Source of the DNA: Xanthomonas rydalmerensis
Lineage (GTDB): Bacteria > Pseudomonadota > Gammaproteobacteria > Xanthomonadales > Xanthomonadaceae
Reading direction: 5' to 3'
DNA: 64,000 bases
NCBI RefSeq assembly: GCF_033170385.1
Contig: NZ_CP126170.1
Span: 2,070,001-2,134,000 of the forward strand
Shown here: piece after piece, positions 25,500 through 34,593 of the stretch
Numbering within the stretch: position 1 is the first letter of the stretch
Layout: each line of letters begins with the position of its first letter
Position numbers and translations under genes: made by a program
Notes under the pieces: model-generated
What the model was told of the DNA's origin: nothing
What the model saw: only the letters and a program-made list of their open reading frames with translations
The model's database searches: none

Positions 25500-26953
25500 T
25501 CCGTCCCGTATTGGGCGCGCTGGCGCTGGCGCTGCTCAGCGCCTGCGCCAGCGTCGGCCCCAATTACCGCGCACCGGCGCAGCCGCCGGTGACGCTGCAG
25601 GGCGCGGCGTCGCCGGTGTTCGCGACCGACTCGCCGGTTGCGTCCTGGTGGGCGCAGTTCGACGATCCGGTGCTGGAACAACTGGTGCACGACGGCCTGG
25701 TCGCCAACCTGGACCTGCGCATCGCCCTGGCGCGCGTGCACGAGGCGCGCGCGGTCTTCGCTGAGCAGCGCCTGGACCAGGCGCCGCACGTCACCGCCGG
25801 CGGCGACTACACCCGTGGCAAGGCGCCGGACGCGGACGCCGGCGGCGCGCGCGTGCTGACCGAGAGCTACCGGCTCGGCTTCGATGCCGGCTGGGAGCTG
25901 GACCTGTTCGGGCGCCAGCGCCGTGCCAGCGAAGCGGCACGCGCGAACCTGGAGGCCGAACAGGCCGGCTTGGCCGATGCCCAGGTCACCGTGGCCGCGG
26001 AGGTGGCACGCAACTACTTCGCCCTGCGTGGTGCGCAGAAGCGCATCGCACTGGCGCGCACCACGCTGGACAACCTGCGCGATACCCAGCGCCTGACCGA
26101 GACCCGTTGGCGGCTGGGCGCGGGCAGCGAACTGGACGTGCAGAGCAGCCGCGCACGGCTGAAGGCGATCGAGGCCGATATTCCGCTGCTGGAAGTCGAC
26201 GCCGCGCAGGCGAGGCACCGGCTGGCGGTGCTGCTGGGCAAGCCGCCGGGCACGCTCGACGCACTGCTGGCGCCGCAGTCGACCCCGGCCTATGCGCGGG
26301 CCTTGCCGTTGGGCGACACCACGCAGTTGCTGCGCCGGCGTCCCGATGTGCGCATCGCCGAACGCAACCTGGCGGCGGCGACCGCGCGGGTCGGCGTGGC
26401 CACCGCCGACCTGTTCCCGCGGATCAGCCTGTCCGGCTTCGTCGGCTTCCTGTCCGGCGACGCCGGCGCCTTGTTGCACGGTCGCAGCAAGGCCTGGTCG
26501 CTGACCCCGTCGATCCAGTGGGCGGCGTTCGACTTAGGCAGCGTGCGGGCACGCCTGCGCGCGAGCGAGGCGCAGGCCGATGGCGCCGCCGCCGACTACG
26601 AGAAGGCCGTGCTCGGTGCGCTGGAAGACACCGAGAACGCCTTGACCGCCTATGCGCATGAACAGGCGCGGCTGGCGATCGTGGCCGAACAGACGCAGGC
26701 GGCGCAGCGTGCAGCGGCGCTGGCGCAGATCCGTTACCGCGAAGGCTCGGAGGATTTCCTGACCCTGCTCGATGCGCAGCGCACGCAATTGACCGCCGAG
26801 GCCACCCTGGCCGACGCCGAAGCGGCGGTGAACATCGGCGTGGTGCGGGTGTACAAGGCGCTCGGCGGCTGGGGCCAGGATGCGGGCACGGACGCGGGCA
26901 GCAAGGATGTCGCAACCACGGCCGTGGCGGCATCTGCGGTGCGGTCGCGCTGA
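25493..26953 (+). CDS. Outer-membrane efflux lipoprotein (OprN/NodT family, TolC-like)
   Basis: A 486-residue precursor with lipobox LALLSAC and the family opening ASVGPNYRAPAQP. The two OEP repeats each give an alpha-helical barrel half; recognisable blocks are WWAQFDDPVLEQLV, GFDAGWELDLFGRQRRASEAA, LLRRRPDVRIAERNLAAATA and RYREGSEDFLTLLDAQRTQL. It forms the trimeric exit channel of the tripartite pump. The ATG at 25493 overlaps the SDR stop by seven bases; a GTG one codon later is possible. The operon therefore encodes all three pump parts. Confidence 0.95.
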   Translation: MVIRPVLGALALALLSACASVGPNYRAPAQPPVTLQGAASPVFATDSPVASWWAQFDDPVLEQLVHDGLVANLDLRIALARVHEARAVFAEQRLDQAPHVTAGGDYTRGKAPDADAGGARVLTESYRLGFDAGWELDLFGRQRRASEAARANLEAEQAGLADAQVTVAAEVARNYFALRGAQKRIALARTTLDNLRDTQRLTETRWRLGAGSELDVQSSRARLKAIEADIPLLEVDAAQARHRLAVLLGKPPGTLDALLAPQSTPAYARALPLGDTTQLLRRRPDVRIAERNLAAATARVGVATADLFPRISLSGFVGFLSGDAGALLHGRSKAWSLTPSIQWAAFDLGSVRARLRASEAQADGAAADYEKAVLGALEDTENALTAYAHEQARLAIVAEQTQAAQRAAALAQIRYREGSEDFLTLLDAQRTQLTAEATLADAEAAVNIGVVRVYKALGGWGQDAGTDAGSKDVATTAVAASAVRSR

Positions 26954-27060
26954 GCAGGGCGCCGCAAGCCGCGGTGCGGGCCGACCGCCCGTACCGCCGC
27001 GCCCGTCGCCTGGCGGGGCAGCCTTGGTTACCCGCGTTCGCCACCATCAAGCCGCATGCA

Positions 27061-27128
27061 GGGCTGCGGCGTCAGCCGCGACGGGCGTTGCCGAGGAAAC
27101 TCGTCGCGGCTGAGCGGCTCCCACAGGA
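27061..27128. repeat. REP-like palindrome pair (degenerate)
   Basis: GCGGCGTCAGCCGCGAC and an inverse GTCGCGGCTGAGCGGCTCC face each other about 25 bases apart in the 279-base gap after the efflux operon. It is a diverged copy of the REP-like family seen elsewhere here. No gene is seen in this gap. Confidence 0.65.
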
Positions 27129-27232
27129 TGCTTCTTGCCTTATTCAGAGCCGCCCTGGTGACGGCTGCCGAACCGAAGGCCAGTCGGGCGACGCGGCGGA
27201 TCGCGTCGCGTCTGCCGGCGGCTGCCGGCCGC

Positions 27233-28225
27233 TCAGTCCTGCGCCACGTCCTCGGCGATCACGTAGCGGTCGCGTCCGCTGTTCTTGGCCTGGTACAGCG
27301 CGGTGTCGGCGCGCGAAAACCAGTCGTGCCACTGCACCTCGTCGCAGAGCATCGCCGCGCCCAGCGACACGGTGATCGTGCCGTTGGGACCGCGCAGCGC
27401 CGTGCGCGCGGCATCGTGCAGACGCCTTGCGAAAGCGGACAGTTCGGTTGCGGACTGCAGTCGCGCCACCACCACGAACTCCTCGCCGCCGAACCGGAAC
27501 ACCTCGTCCGGCGCGCGCACCTGCGCGCGCAGCAGCGCGGCCAGCTCCGTCAGCACCCGATCGCCCTCGGCATGGCCATAGAGGTCGTTGACCTCCTTGA
27601 AGTGATCGATGTCGAGCACGATCAGCCCATGCCGGCGGGTCGCCCGGCGCGGATCGGCTACCCGTTGCGACAGGCTGCGCTCGAGCATGCGCCGGTTCGG
27701 CAGGCCGGTGAGCGAGTCGTGCGACGCCAGTTGCTCCAGTTGCACGCGATCGCCTTCCACGCGCAACGCCAGCATGTAGCCCAGCCCGGTGATCAGCAAA
27801 GACACCGCCAGCAGCGAGAAGAAATGCTCGGCGCCCAGCGTGCTCGGCGTGACCACAAGCAGCACCGCGATCAGGGTGGCGTTGCAGGCCAAGGCGACAT
27901 GGCGCGTCACCACGAAGAAGTTGCTCATCATCACCAGGTACAGCCACGGCACCGCGGCATGGCGCAGTGCATGGCAGGCCAGGGCGCTGCCGAGCAGCCA
28001 GCTCAGCGACAGCAAGGGATCCATGCGGCCGTCGCCGCGGTGCAGCGCCAGCCAGGTCGCCAGCGTGGCCAGGCCGGCCAGCGCCGCGCCGGCCAGTGCG
28101 GTCCACGGCGCACCGATCGCCATCTGGTAGATGGCGAACAGCAGCAGCACGCCTGCCGTGGACGGGCCGAGCGCCTTGATGATGCCGAGCCGGAAGTGCC
28201 GGCGCAGGGTCAAGCCCGCGCTCAC
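27233..28225 (-). CDS. Membrane-bound diguanylate cyclase (GGDEF)
   Basis: About 330 residues. The N-terminal half has five to six hydrophobic helices (residues about 15-165) without a recognisable sensor domain. The GGDEF domain spans about 175-325, with SHDSLTGLPNRRMLERS, LDIDHFKEVNDLYGH and active-site motif FGGEEF. The domain makes c-di-GMP from two GTP. No RxxD inhibitory site is seen at the usual place before GGEEF (the residues read VRAPDEVF). GTG at 28225 is chosen because GGAG lies nine bases upstream; a TTG two codons earlier is the alternative. Monocistronic. Confidence 0.88.
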   Translation of the reverse strand: MSAGLTLRRHFRLGIIKALGPSTAGVLLLFAIYQMAIGAPWTALAGAALAGLATLATWLALHRGDGRMDPLLSLSWLLGSALACHALRHAAVPWLYLVMMSNFFVVTRHVALACNATLIAVLLVVTPSTLGAEHFFSLLAVSLLITGLGYMLALRVEGDRVQLEQLASHDSLTGLPNRRMLERSLSQRVADPRRATRRHGLIVLDIDHFKEVNDLYGHAEGDRVLTELAALLRAQVRAPDEVFRFGGEEFVVVARLQSATELSAFARRLHDAARTALRGPNGTITVSLGAAMLCDEVQWHDWFSRADTALYQAKNSGRDRYVIAEDVAQD

Positions 28226-28724
28226 GGACAAGAACTCCGGAACGGCACACGGTCATTGCGGACGAGCTGGCGAGGGCGGGCGACGAACATGGCGACGGCA
28301 GGATGGCGAAGAGGCGTTCCGGTGTCATCTGCAATTTCCATGCCTGGAACTCTTTTGTGGTCGATATCCCGAAGCTGACCGAGCGCACCGGGATTGCCGG
28401 CACGTAGGGCGCCACGACGCCGTCGCATTGGCGCAGGGATCGGAGTCGCACCTTTCTCCCTGCGCCACGCGCCGGAGGTTGCATGCGGCGAGTCGGGCAG
28501 AGCCGATGCGAGGACGCTCGCGCCTGACCCTTCTCCGGGGGGGGAAAGTGGGGCGCAGCGCCGGATGAGGGGACGGGTGAAGCAGGGCGCCAGCCAAACA
28601 AGCCCAAGCCGTACGGTGGCCGCGTGGGACGACGCTGCGCGCAGCGCCGACCTGACGGGCTATGTCTGCGCCGCTAACGTCACCGGCGTGATGGGATGAG
28701 CAGATGCGCCGGCCAGAGGTACGG
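28226..28724. other. Intergenic stretch with a remnant repeat
   Basis: This should hold the promoter of the diguanylate cyclase gene. Around 28523-28580, CCTTCTCCGGGGGGGGAAAG and CGGATGAGGGGACGGGTG match, in degraded form, the palindromic repeat unit found at 43640-43951. No supported gene. Confidence 0.5.
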
Positions 28725-28898
28725 CTACGCTTCGCTGCCGTCGATGACCTTCAGCCCCTTCTGGCTCAGTGCCAGATCGCCGTCCTCGCCCTGAGCCGCA
28801 TAGTTCTCGCGCACCGCCCAAGTGGCGTCTGCTTCGCTGACCGGCTTGGTGGCGTGGATGTCCTGCAGGATGCGCAGTTGTTCCTGGGTCAATGGCAT
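28725..28898 (-). CDS. Small hypothetical protein
   Basis: 57 residues from the ATG at 28898, acidic and predicted helical (TQEQLRILQDIHATKPVSEA), with a C-terminal LALSQKGLKVIDG that looks like a short winged-helix-type ending. No ribosome-binding site is evident, and a GTG at 28931 would add 11 residues. I do not recognise a family. Amino-acid composition is protein-like, unlike competing frames here, which supports it as a gene. Confidence 0.5.
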   Translation of the reverse strand: MPLTQEQLRILQDIHATKPVSEADATWAVRENYAAQGEDGDLALSQKGLKVIDGSEA

Positions 28899-29441
28899 GG
28901 CGGAGGTCCGAGTCGTGGAGGGTATCCCCACCGTACAGACCAGCGGTGACGGGTATGTCGGCGCCTCGTCGCGATGTCCAGATCGCCCAACGTCCGTGTC
29001 ACGCGATCATGGCAACGTCGAGATCGACAAGCACCGCCTCATCGCACGGCCACGACGCCGCCGACATCATTTCGCAACGCGTCGAGGACGCCGGCGTAAC
29101 GGTCGTCCACGCATGATGCGCATACCAGCTGTGCGGCCGGGGCGATGCCTGGGGCTGCTTCAAGGATGCAGGCATCCGCGGCTGGACCACATTCTTCGCG
29201 CATCGGCAGGTCTCCGCCTGCCGGTGCGTTCGCGTGTCCGTGTAGTGCTTTGGCAGTGCACGACACGTTGCCGCCCTGCACGCCGCTACGTTGTCATCGC
29301 AGATCGGCTGCCCGCGGCGGCACCGGCCAAGCCCGCTGCCGCTGACCCGTTGTCGCTGACTTTTGCGACAGTACCTCGGAGCCAACCGTCTGCGAGTCGA
29401 TCTGCGCGGAGCGATCGGCCCGAATTCACGACGCTGCGGAT
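28899..29441. other. Gene-poor stretch
   Basis: Five hundred and forty bases with no open frame that has a ribosome-binding site and plausible protein composition. It is somewhat less GC-rich than the surroundings. It may be a decayed gene; nothing more can be said from sequence alone. Confidence 0.4.
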
Positions 29442-29825
29442 CTAGGTCGCCAGTGGATTGAGGACGGCCTCGATGCGGTGCCCATCCGGGTCGACGACGA
29501 ACGCGGCGTAGTAGGCGTCCCCATAGTCGGGGCGCAGGCCGGGCGCGCCATTGTCGCGACCGCCGGCCTGCAGTGCGGCGCGGTGGAATGCGTCCACCTG
29601 CAACTGCGTTGCCGCCGCGAACGCCAGATGGAAGCCGGGCCCTGGCGCCGTGGCGGCTTCGTGCAGTTTCAGGCAGAACAGATCGTCGGCGCCCTCGGTG
29701 ATGCCATACCCGATCGCGGTCTCGTCTTCGAACACGCGGAGGTAGCCCAACGGCCGCAGCACGGCATCGTAGAACGCGCCTGCCACGGCAAGATCGCGGA
29801 CGCCAAACGAGACATGATGGAGCAT
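29442..29825 (-). CDS. VOC-family protein (glyoxalase/bleomycin-resistance fold)
   Basis: 127 residues from the ATG at 29825. It starts MLHHVSFGVRDLAVAGAFYD, the characteristic first beta-alpha unit of VOC proteins. It ends AAFVVDPDGHRIEAVLNP, the conserved last strand with a metal-ligand-type Glu. The likely metal ligands are His4 and the C-terminal Glu. Members include lactoylglutathione lyases and small-molecule-binding proteins; the substrate is unknown. A CAGG site lies upstream. It stands alone between two gene-poor stretches. Confidence 0.82.
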   Translation of the reverse strand: MLHHVSFGVRDLAVAGAFYDAVLRPLGYLRVFEDETAIGYGITEGADDLFCLKLHEAATAPGPGFHLAFAAATQLQVDAFHRAALQAGGRDNGAPGLRPDYGDAYYAAFVVDPDGHRIEAVLNPLAT

Positions 29826-30271
29826 CCGGCTACCTGCAAGAAGAATGGCGACTGTCGGCACGCCGGCGGGGTGCGATGGCACGCAGCGCACCGGAGAGCA
29901 ACGGGTTCGCTGCTGGCCGGTCCGCCCGGCGCCGTTCGGCAGGCGGCGGTTGGAATGGACGGCAGCTGTCCAGATGCATGGACGATTTTTCCCAAGCGCC
30001 TGGACGCCGATTATGAGCTTCGCCCGGCAGTATTGCCGATTGTGTCGCATGCCCCCGGGGAGCGCTCGCTGCGGAGTGCAGGGAGCGCAGCAGCATGGAG
30101 TGCGTCAAGACGTCGACATGCAGCGTCATTGCGTGGAGCATTGCAGAGGCACACGCACCGTTGACGTCGCCCGCCCGCAGCGACACAAATGAGACATGAA
30201 GTGGCGGCCATGCAAGCAAATGCGCGCCTCGGCGCGCACCTGCCTGGATCGTGCACCTGTCCCGCTACGCG
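29826..30271. other. Gene-poor stretch
   Basis: It lies between the VOC gene start and the stop of the next minus-strand gene. No convincing open frame, RNA or repeat is seen. It presumably holds the VOC promoter. Confidence 0.4.
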
Positions 30272-31165
30272 TCAGGCAACGCCTGCGCCACCCGTCGCGC
30301 CGAACACTTCGCCGGTCAGGTAGCTGCCTTCCTGGCTGGCAAGCAGCACATACAGCGGCGCGATTTCCACCGGCTGGCCCGGACGCTTGAAGTGCGTCTT
30401 CGAACCGAACTGGGTGACCGCGTCCATCGGTTGACCGCCGGAGGACTGCAGCGCGGTCCAGAACGGGCCCGGGGCCACCACGTTCGCCCTCACGCCCTTG
30501 TCGCTCAACTGCGCCGCCAGCGCCTTGGTGTAGGCGACGATGCCGGCCTTGGTGGTCGCGTAGTCGAGCAGGATCGCTGAGGGATCGTAGGCCTGGATGG
30601 ACGCGGTGGTGATCACCGCGGCGCCCGGCGGGAGGTGGGGGACCGCGGCGCGGCAGATCCAGTGCATCGCGTAGAGATTGGTCTTCAGCGTCTTGTCGAA
30701 ATCCTCGTCGCTGACGTCCCCAATTTCTTCCCGATACTGCTGCCGGCCCGCGTTGATCACCAGGATGTCCAGGCCGCCCAGGCCGGCCACGGCTTTCTCG
30801 ACGAGCTCCGCGCACCATTGCCGATCGGTGATGTCGCCGGGCAGACTGATCGCCTTGCGTCCTTCGGCCTCGATGAGGGCGATCACCTCCTGTGCGTCCG
30901 ACGTTTCCTCGTCCAGGAAGGAGATCGCCACATCGGCGCCTTCGCGCGCGAACGCGATGGCCGCGGCGCGGCCGATGCCGCTGTCGCCGCCGGTGACCAG
31001 GGCGCGGCGGCCGGTCAGCTTGCCCGCGCCGCGATAGCTCGTCTCGCCGTGGTCGGGAACCGGGTCCATGTCCGAGGCCTTCCCCGGAACCGGCTGCGGC
31101 TGCCGCGGAAACGGCGGCTTGGGATATTGTTCGCGCGGGTCCTGCATCTTCAGTCGATCGTTCAT
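30272..31165 (-). CDS. SDR oxidoreductase with N-terminal extension (YghA-like)
   Basis: 297 residues. About 50 residues of Pro-rich lead (QYPKPPFPRQPQPVPGK, DMDPVPDHGETSYRG) precede a classical SDR: TGGDSGIGRAAAIAFAREGA, INAG, Ser in TTASIQAYD, YATTK as the catalytic Tyr-Lys, and GPFWTALQSSG. This extended form matches YghA/general-stress-protein-39-like NADP-dependent oxidoreductases. It overlaps the GH15 gene by four bases (ATGA) and lies downstream of it, so the two are translationally coupled. The substrate is unknown; association with a glucan-cleaving enzyme suggests sugar or polyol metabolism or osmotic stress. Confidence 0.9.
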   Translation of the reverse strand: MNDRLKMQDPREQYPKPPFPRQPQPVPGKASDMDPVPDHGETSYRGAGKLTGRRALVTGGDSGIGRAAAIAFAREGADVAISFLDEETSDAQEVIALIEAEGRKAISLPGDITDRQWCAELVEKAVAGLGGLDILVINAGRQQYREEIGDVSDEDFDKTLKTNLYAMHWICRAAVPHLPPGAAVITTASIQAYDPSAILLDYATTKAGIVAYTKALAAQLSDKGVRANVVAPGPFWTALQSSGGQPMDAVTQFGSKTHFKRPGQPVEIAPLYVLLASQEGSYLTGEVFGATGGAGVA

Positions 31166-32958
31166 CGTGTCTTCCTCTTCTTGGCGTGTGGACGGAGTTT
31201 TACCGGGTTAGTTGTCGTGTTCTCGATGGTCGACATCGCCATGATCTGGGCGAGATGGCTCAGTCCTTGCGGAAAGTTCCCCAGGAAAGCGCCACTGTGC
31301 GGATCGACCATCTCGCTCAACAGGCCGTTGCAGCGATCGAGCGCGGCATTGAGTTGGGCCAGCCGTTTCCTGGCCTTGGCTTTCTGTCCCAGGCGGGCAT
31401 AGGCTTCGGCGATCCAGTAGGAGCAGGCGACGAAGCAACCTTCTTCCTGCGGCATGCCGGAGTAGCGGTAATGGAACGCGCCGGCCCCCAGCGCGCGGTC
31501 GATCGCGTCGAGCGTGGCCAACAAGCGATCCTTGCCGTCGAAACGGAAGCGCGCGGCCAACGCCACCGACGCATCCAGCTTGTCGCTGCCCGGATACATC
31601 ACGAACGCCTGCTGCGCGTCCGACCAGCAGTGGACTTCGATCCAGGTCTTGATCCTGTCGCGCTCCCGTTCCCAGCGATCGCGACACGTGGTCGGCAGTT
31701 GGCCCTGGTCGGCCAATTCCACGGCTCTGGCCAGCGCCTGCCAGCAACTCACCTTGGACATGGTGTAGTGCTGCAACTCGGGCAATTCCCAGATCCCCGA
31801 GTCGGCCTTGCGCCAGTGATCGGCGCATTGGTCGGCAAGGCGCGACAGCAGTTCGGCGCTGGACGCGTCCAAGATGTTGCCGCGACTCACGAAGCAATAG
31901 GCGGTCTCGAAGATGTCGCCGTAGATGCCGTGCTGGTGTTGCCCGCCGGCGAGATTGCCCTTCACCACCGGCACCGTGTTGCGGTAGCCGGCGGCCTCCA
32001 GTTCGGTGACGTCGGGAACCAAGCCGCCGTCCAGGGTGAACACGACTTTCGGGCCGTGCTTTCGCAGTTGCCGGATCAGCCAGGTGAACGCCGCCTTCGA
32101 TTCCGCTTCCAGGCCCGCGGCCAGAAACGCCTGGATGGTGTAGCCGGCATCGCGAACCCAGGCGTAGCGATAGTCGAAGTTCTTGTCGCCGCCGATCCGT
32201 TCCGGCAGCGACGTCGTCGCGGCCGCGGCGATGGCACCCGAGGGCGAGTACAGCAGCAACTTGAGCGCAAGCGCGCTGCGCACGAAAAAGTCCCGGCCGT
32301 CGCGGGGGAAGGTCACGTTCTTCGCCCACGCTCGCCATTCCTTGTCGGTCAGATCGATGCGGCTGTCGATTTCCTCGATGGTGGGAGCGACCAGCGGCTC
32401 GTCTTCGCCGACGACCAGGGCGATCGTCGCGCGTTGCCCCTTCGCCACGGTGATGTCGCCGCGCGCGCCGTGGTCCGACCACGCGCACCTCAGCCTGTCG
32501 TCATGGATCATGACGCCGAGCAGGCGGTCGACATGGAACACCGTGTGCGGGCCGATCGCCGCGCAGTAGGGGCTGGCGTTCTGCGCCCGCAAGCTGAACT
32601 TCAACTCCAGGCGGAAGCGCATTTTCCCGCGCTGGCACTCGATCCGCCGTGCAAGTTCGCACCACGGCAGGCGCCCCGCATGCCCGCTGTTGAGCGACTC
32701 GGTCAGCGTGGCCTGTCCGGATGCGGTGGTGAACGTGGTGACCAGGACATTGCTGTCTTGCCGATAGTGTCGCTCGGTGCTGAACGGCTGGTCCGGGGCG
32801 AGGACGAAGTAGCCGCCTTCCTCGGCGTCCACCAGCCGGTCGAACAGTGGCGCACTGTCCATGTTGGGGGCGCACCACCAATCGATGGAGCCGTCCGCGC
32901 CGGTCAGCGCGACCGAACGTCCTTCTCCAAGCGCGCCGTACTGCTCGATGGGCAACAC
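31162..32958 (-). CDS. Glycoside hydrolase family 15 protein (glucoamylase/trehalase-like)
   Basis: About 598 residues from the GTG at 32958. The N-terminal beta-sandwich starts IEQYGALGEGRSVALTGADG and SIDWWCAPNMDSAPLF, as in GH15 proteins of the trehalase/glucoamylase type. The catalytic (alpha/alpha)6 barrel has the DYRYAWVRDAGYTIQAFL block. The general-acid and general-base glutamates are expected near SGIWELPE and in the late PQEEGCFVACSYWIAEAY block. It ends in a basic tail, LRPHAKKRKTR. The frame stays open to an ATG at 33207, which would add about 83 low-complexity residues. No signal peptide is seen in either form, so it is probably cytosolic. First gene of a coupled pair with the SDR gene. 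Confidence 0.88.
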   Translation of the reverse strand: MLPIEQYGALGEGRSVALTGADGSIDWWCAPNMDSAPLFDRLVDAEEGGYFVLAPDQPFSTERHYRQDSNVLVTTFTTASGQATLTESLNSGHAGRLPWCELARRIECQRGKMRFRLELKFSLRAQNASPYCAAIGPHTVFHVDRLLGVMIHDDRLRCAWSDHGARGDITVAKGQRATIALVVGEDEPLVAPTIEEIDSRIDLTDKEWRAWAKNVTFPRDGRDFFVRSALALKLLLYSPSGAIAAAATTSLPERIGGDKNFDYRYAWVRDAGYTIQAFLAAGLEAESKAAFTWLIRQLRKHGPKVVFTLDGGLVPDVTELEAAGYRNTVPVVKGNLAGGQHQHGIYGDIFETAYCFVSRGNILDASSAELLSRLADQCADHWRKADSGIWELPELQHYTMSKVSCWQALARAVELADQGQLPTTCRDRWERERDRIKTWIEVHCWSDAQQAFVMYPGSDKLDASVALAARFRFDGKDRLLATLDAIDRALGAGAFHYRYSGMPQEEGCFVACSYWIAEAYARLGQKAKARKRLAQLNAALDRCNGLLSEMVDPHSGAFLGNFPQGLSHLAQIMAMSTIENTTTNPVKLRPHAKKRKTR

Positions 32959-33234
32959 GCCATCGGTGCGGTCGGCGCTGTCGGTCGCGCGGCGTCGCCG
33001 GGCTGTGCTGGGCACGCGCTCAGTCCCTGCGCCGACACGCGCAGTGACAGCGCTGGCGCGTCGTCGATTCCAGGCTGACGTGTCGATGGAACATGGAGAA
33101 GGCGCGAAGGGGAGGGCAGCCCGACGGTAGAGGCCTGTGTGCCGACACGCGGTGAAGACGGCATGCGCTTGCTGGCCTGCACGTGGCGTGGACGAGTGCT
33201 GGTCCATCGTGCGTGACCGTCATCGAGGTGCGCC

Positions 33235-34593
33235 ATGGGTAAGCCGGTCCTGTACTTCCTGCACGCCCTCGGCTCGAGCGGTCGTGAGTGGTCTTCGGTG
33301 ATCGAGATTCTGCAAACGCGCTTCGACTGCATCGCATTGGATATTCCCGGCTTCGGCAATGCGCCGGCGTTGCAACGCTCCGATGTGGAGGCGCTGGTCG
33401 ATTGGTTCGCAGGCGAGGTTGCGCGGGATGCGCCCCACTGCTGGTATGTCGTGGGCCACAGCATGGGCGGGAAGATCGCCACCCTGGCCGCCGCACGCGC
33501 ACGCGACGGCATGGCAGGCCTCGCGGGCCTGGCCGGGGTCGTCCTGGTGGCCGCATCGCCGCCCGCGCCCGAGCCGATGGACGAATCCCGGCGACAGACC
33601 ATGTTGTCCTGGTTCGACGCCGCTGGTCCCACACGGCAACAGGCCGAGCAGTTCATCGACGACAATTGCGCGGCGCCATTGCCGACACCGCCGCGCAATG
33701 GTGCCGTCGACGATGTCCTGCGCAGCACCGCGCGCGCATGGAACGCCTGGCTCACGCATGGCAGTCGCGAGGATTGCGCCGCGCAAGCCGGCTGCATCGC
33801 GGTGCCCGCCCTGGTCGTGGCCGGTAGCGAGGATGGCGATCTCGACGAGGCGGCGCAACGCCGCTGGAACCTGCCGCATTATCGCGACGCCCACCTCACC
33901 GTGGTGGCGCAAGCGGCGCACTTGATTCCCTACGAGCGACCGCAGGCGCTCGCGGACTTGATCGCCGCGCATGTCGACGGCACCGCGGCACGCCGTCTGC
34001 CCGACGACTTCGTGGCGTTGCTCAACGCGGAGCGTGTCGCGCCACAGATCAGGAAAACGCTGCTGCATCGCCACGCCGGGCCATCCAGTGCGGAAGCAGG
34101 GGTGTTGAGCGAGCGGCAGTCGACCACACTGGCCGCGGTGGTCCAGCGCGTCCTCGACGGTGCGGGCGACGCCAAGGACATCGCGCGCCGCATCGACGTC
34201 GATCTCGCGAACGCGGTGGGAGACGGGTGGCGGTTCGCCGACCTTCCGCCCGATCGTCTCGCCTGGCCGCTGGGGCTCGATGCGCTGGACGCGCTGACGG
34301 GCGGGTTCGCCGCCTTGCAGGCACAGGAGCAGGATCGCTGGCTGCACGCCATCGCCCTGCGCGACGCGGGCGATTGTGCCGATTGTGGATGGAGCGCGGC
34401 GCAGCTTGCCTCCTGGTTCGAAGACGTGCGCGCCGAAACGGTGCGGATCTGGACTAGCCTTCCGGTCACCATGGTGGCGTTGGGCTACGACGGCTTCGCC
34501 GTGGGCGGATTGGGCGCGGGCAGCCCTGGCTATCAGGAGACGGCCGCCGACCGGCGCGAGGCCTGGCAGCTGCGGCCCAAGGCGCAACCATGA
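33235..34593 (+). CDS. Alpha/beta hydrolase fused to a gluconate 2-dehydrogenase subunit 3-like domain
   Basis: 452 residues in two parts. Residues 1-245 form an alpha/beta hydrolase: YFLHALGSSGREW oxyanion region, VVGHSMGGKIA with nucleophile Ser76, acid in AGSEDGD near 200, and His in QAAHLIPYE near 228. Residues about 255-450 are a helical domain ending in RIWTSLPVTMVALGYDGFA and GSPGYQETAADRREAW, which resembles the small subunit of FAD-dependent gluconate/glucose dehydrogenases. That subunit normally comes as a separate protein next to a GMC flavoprotein, and a GMC gene indeed follows, overlapping by four bases. There is no Tat or Sec signal. Inference: the tail binds the GMC subunit and the hydrolase acts on a linked lactone or ester. 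The family call for the tail is moderate. Confidence 0.78.
   Translation: MGKPVLYFLHALGSSGREWSSVIEILQTRFDCIALDIPGFGNAPALQRSDVEALVDWFAGEVARDAPHCWYVVGHSMGGKIATLAAARARDGMAGLAGLAGVVLVAASPPAPEPMDESRRQTMLSWFDAAGPTRQQAEQFIDDNCAAPLPTPPRNGAVDDVLRSTARAWNAWLTHGSREDCAAQAGCIAVPALVVAGSEDGDLDEAAQRRWNLPHYRDAHLTVVAQAAHLIPYERPQALADLIAAHVDGTAARRLPDDFVALLNAERVAPQIRKTLLHRHAGPSSAEAGVLSERQSTTLAAVVQRVLDGAGDAKDIARRIDVDLANAVGDGWRFADLPPDRLAWPLGLDALDALTGGFAALQAQEQDRWLHAIALRDAGDCADCGWSAAQLASWFEDVRAETVRIWTSLPVTMVALGYDGFAVGGLGAGSPGYQETAADRREAWQLRPKAQP

Noticed and set aside
28932..29441. Short open frames on both strands in the gap before the VOC gene
   Set aside because: No start signals, mutually overlapping, with biased composition; none resembles a known protein.
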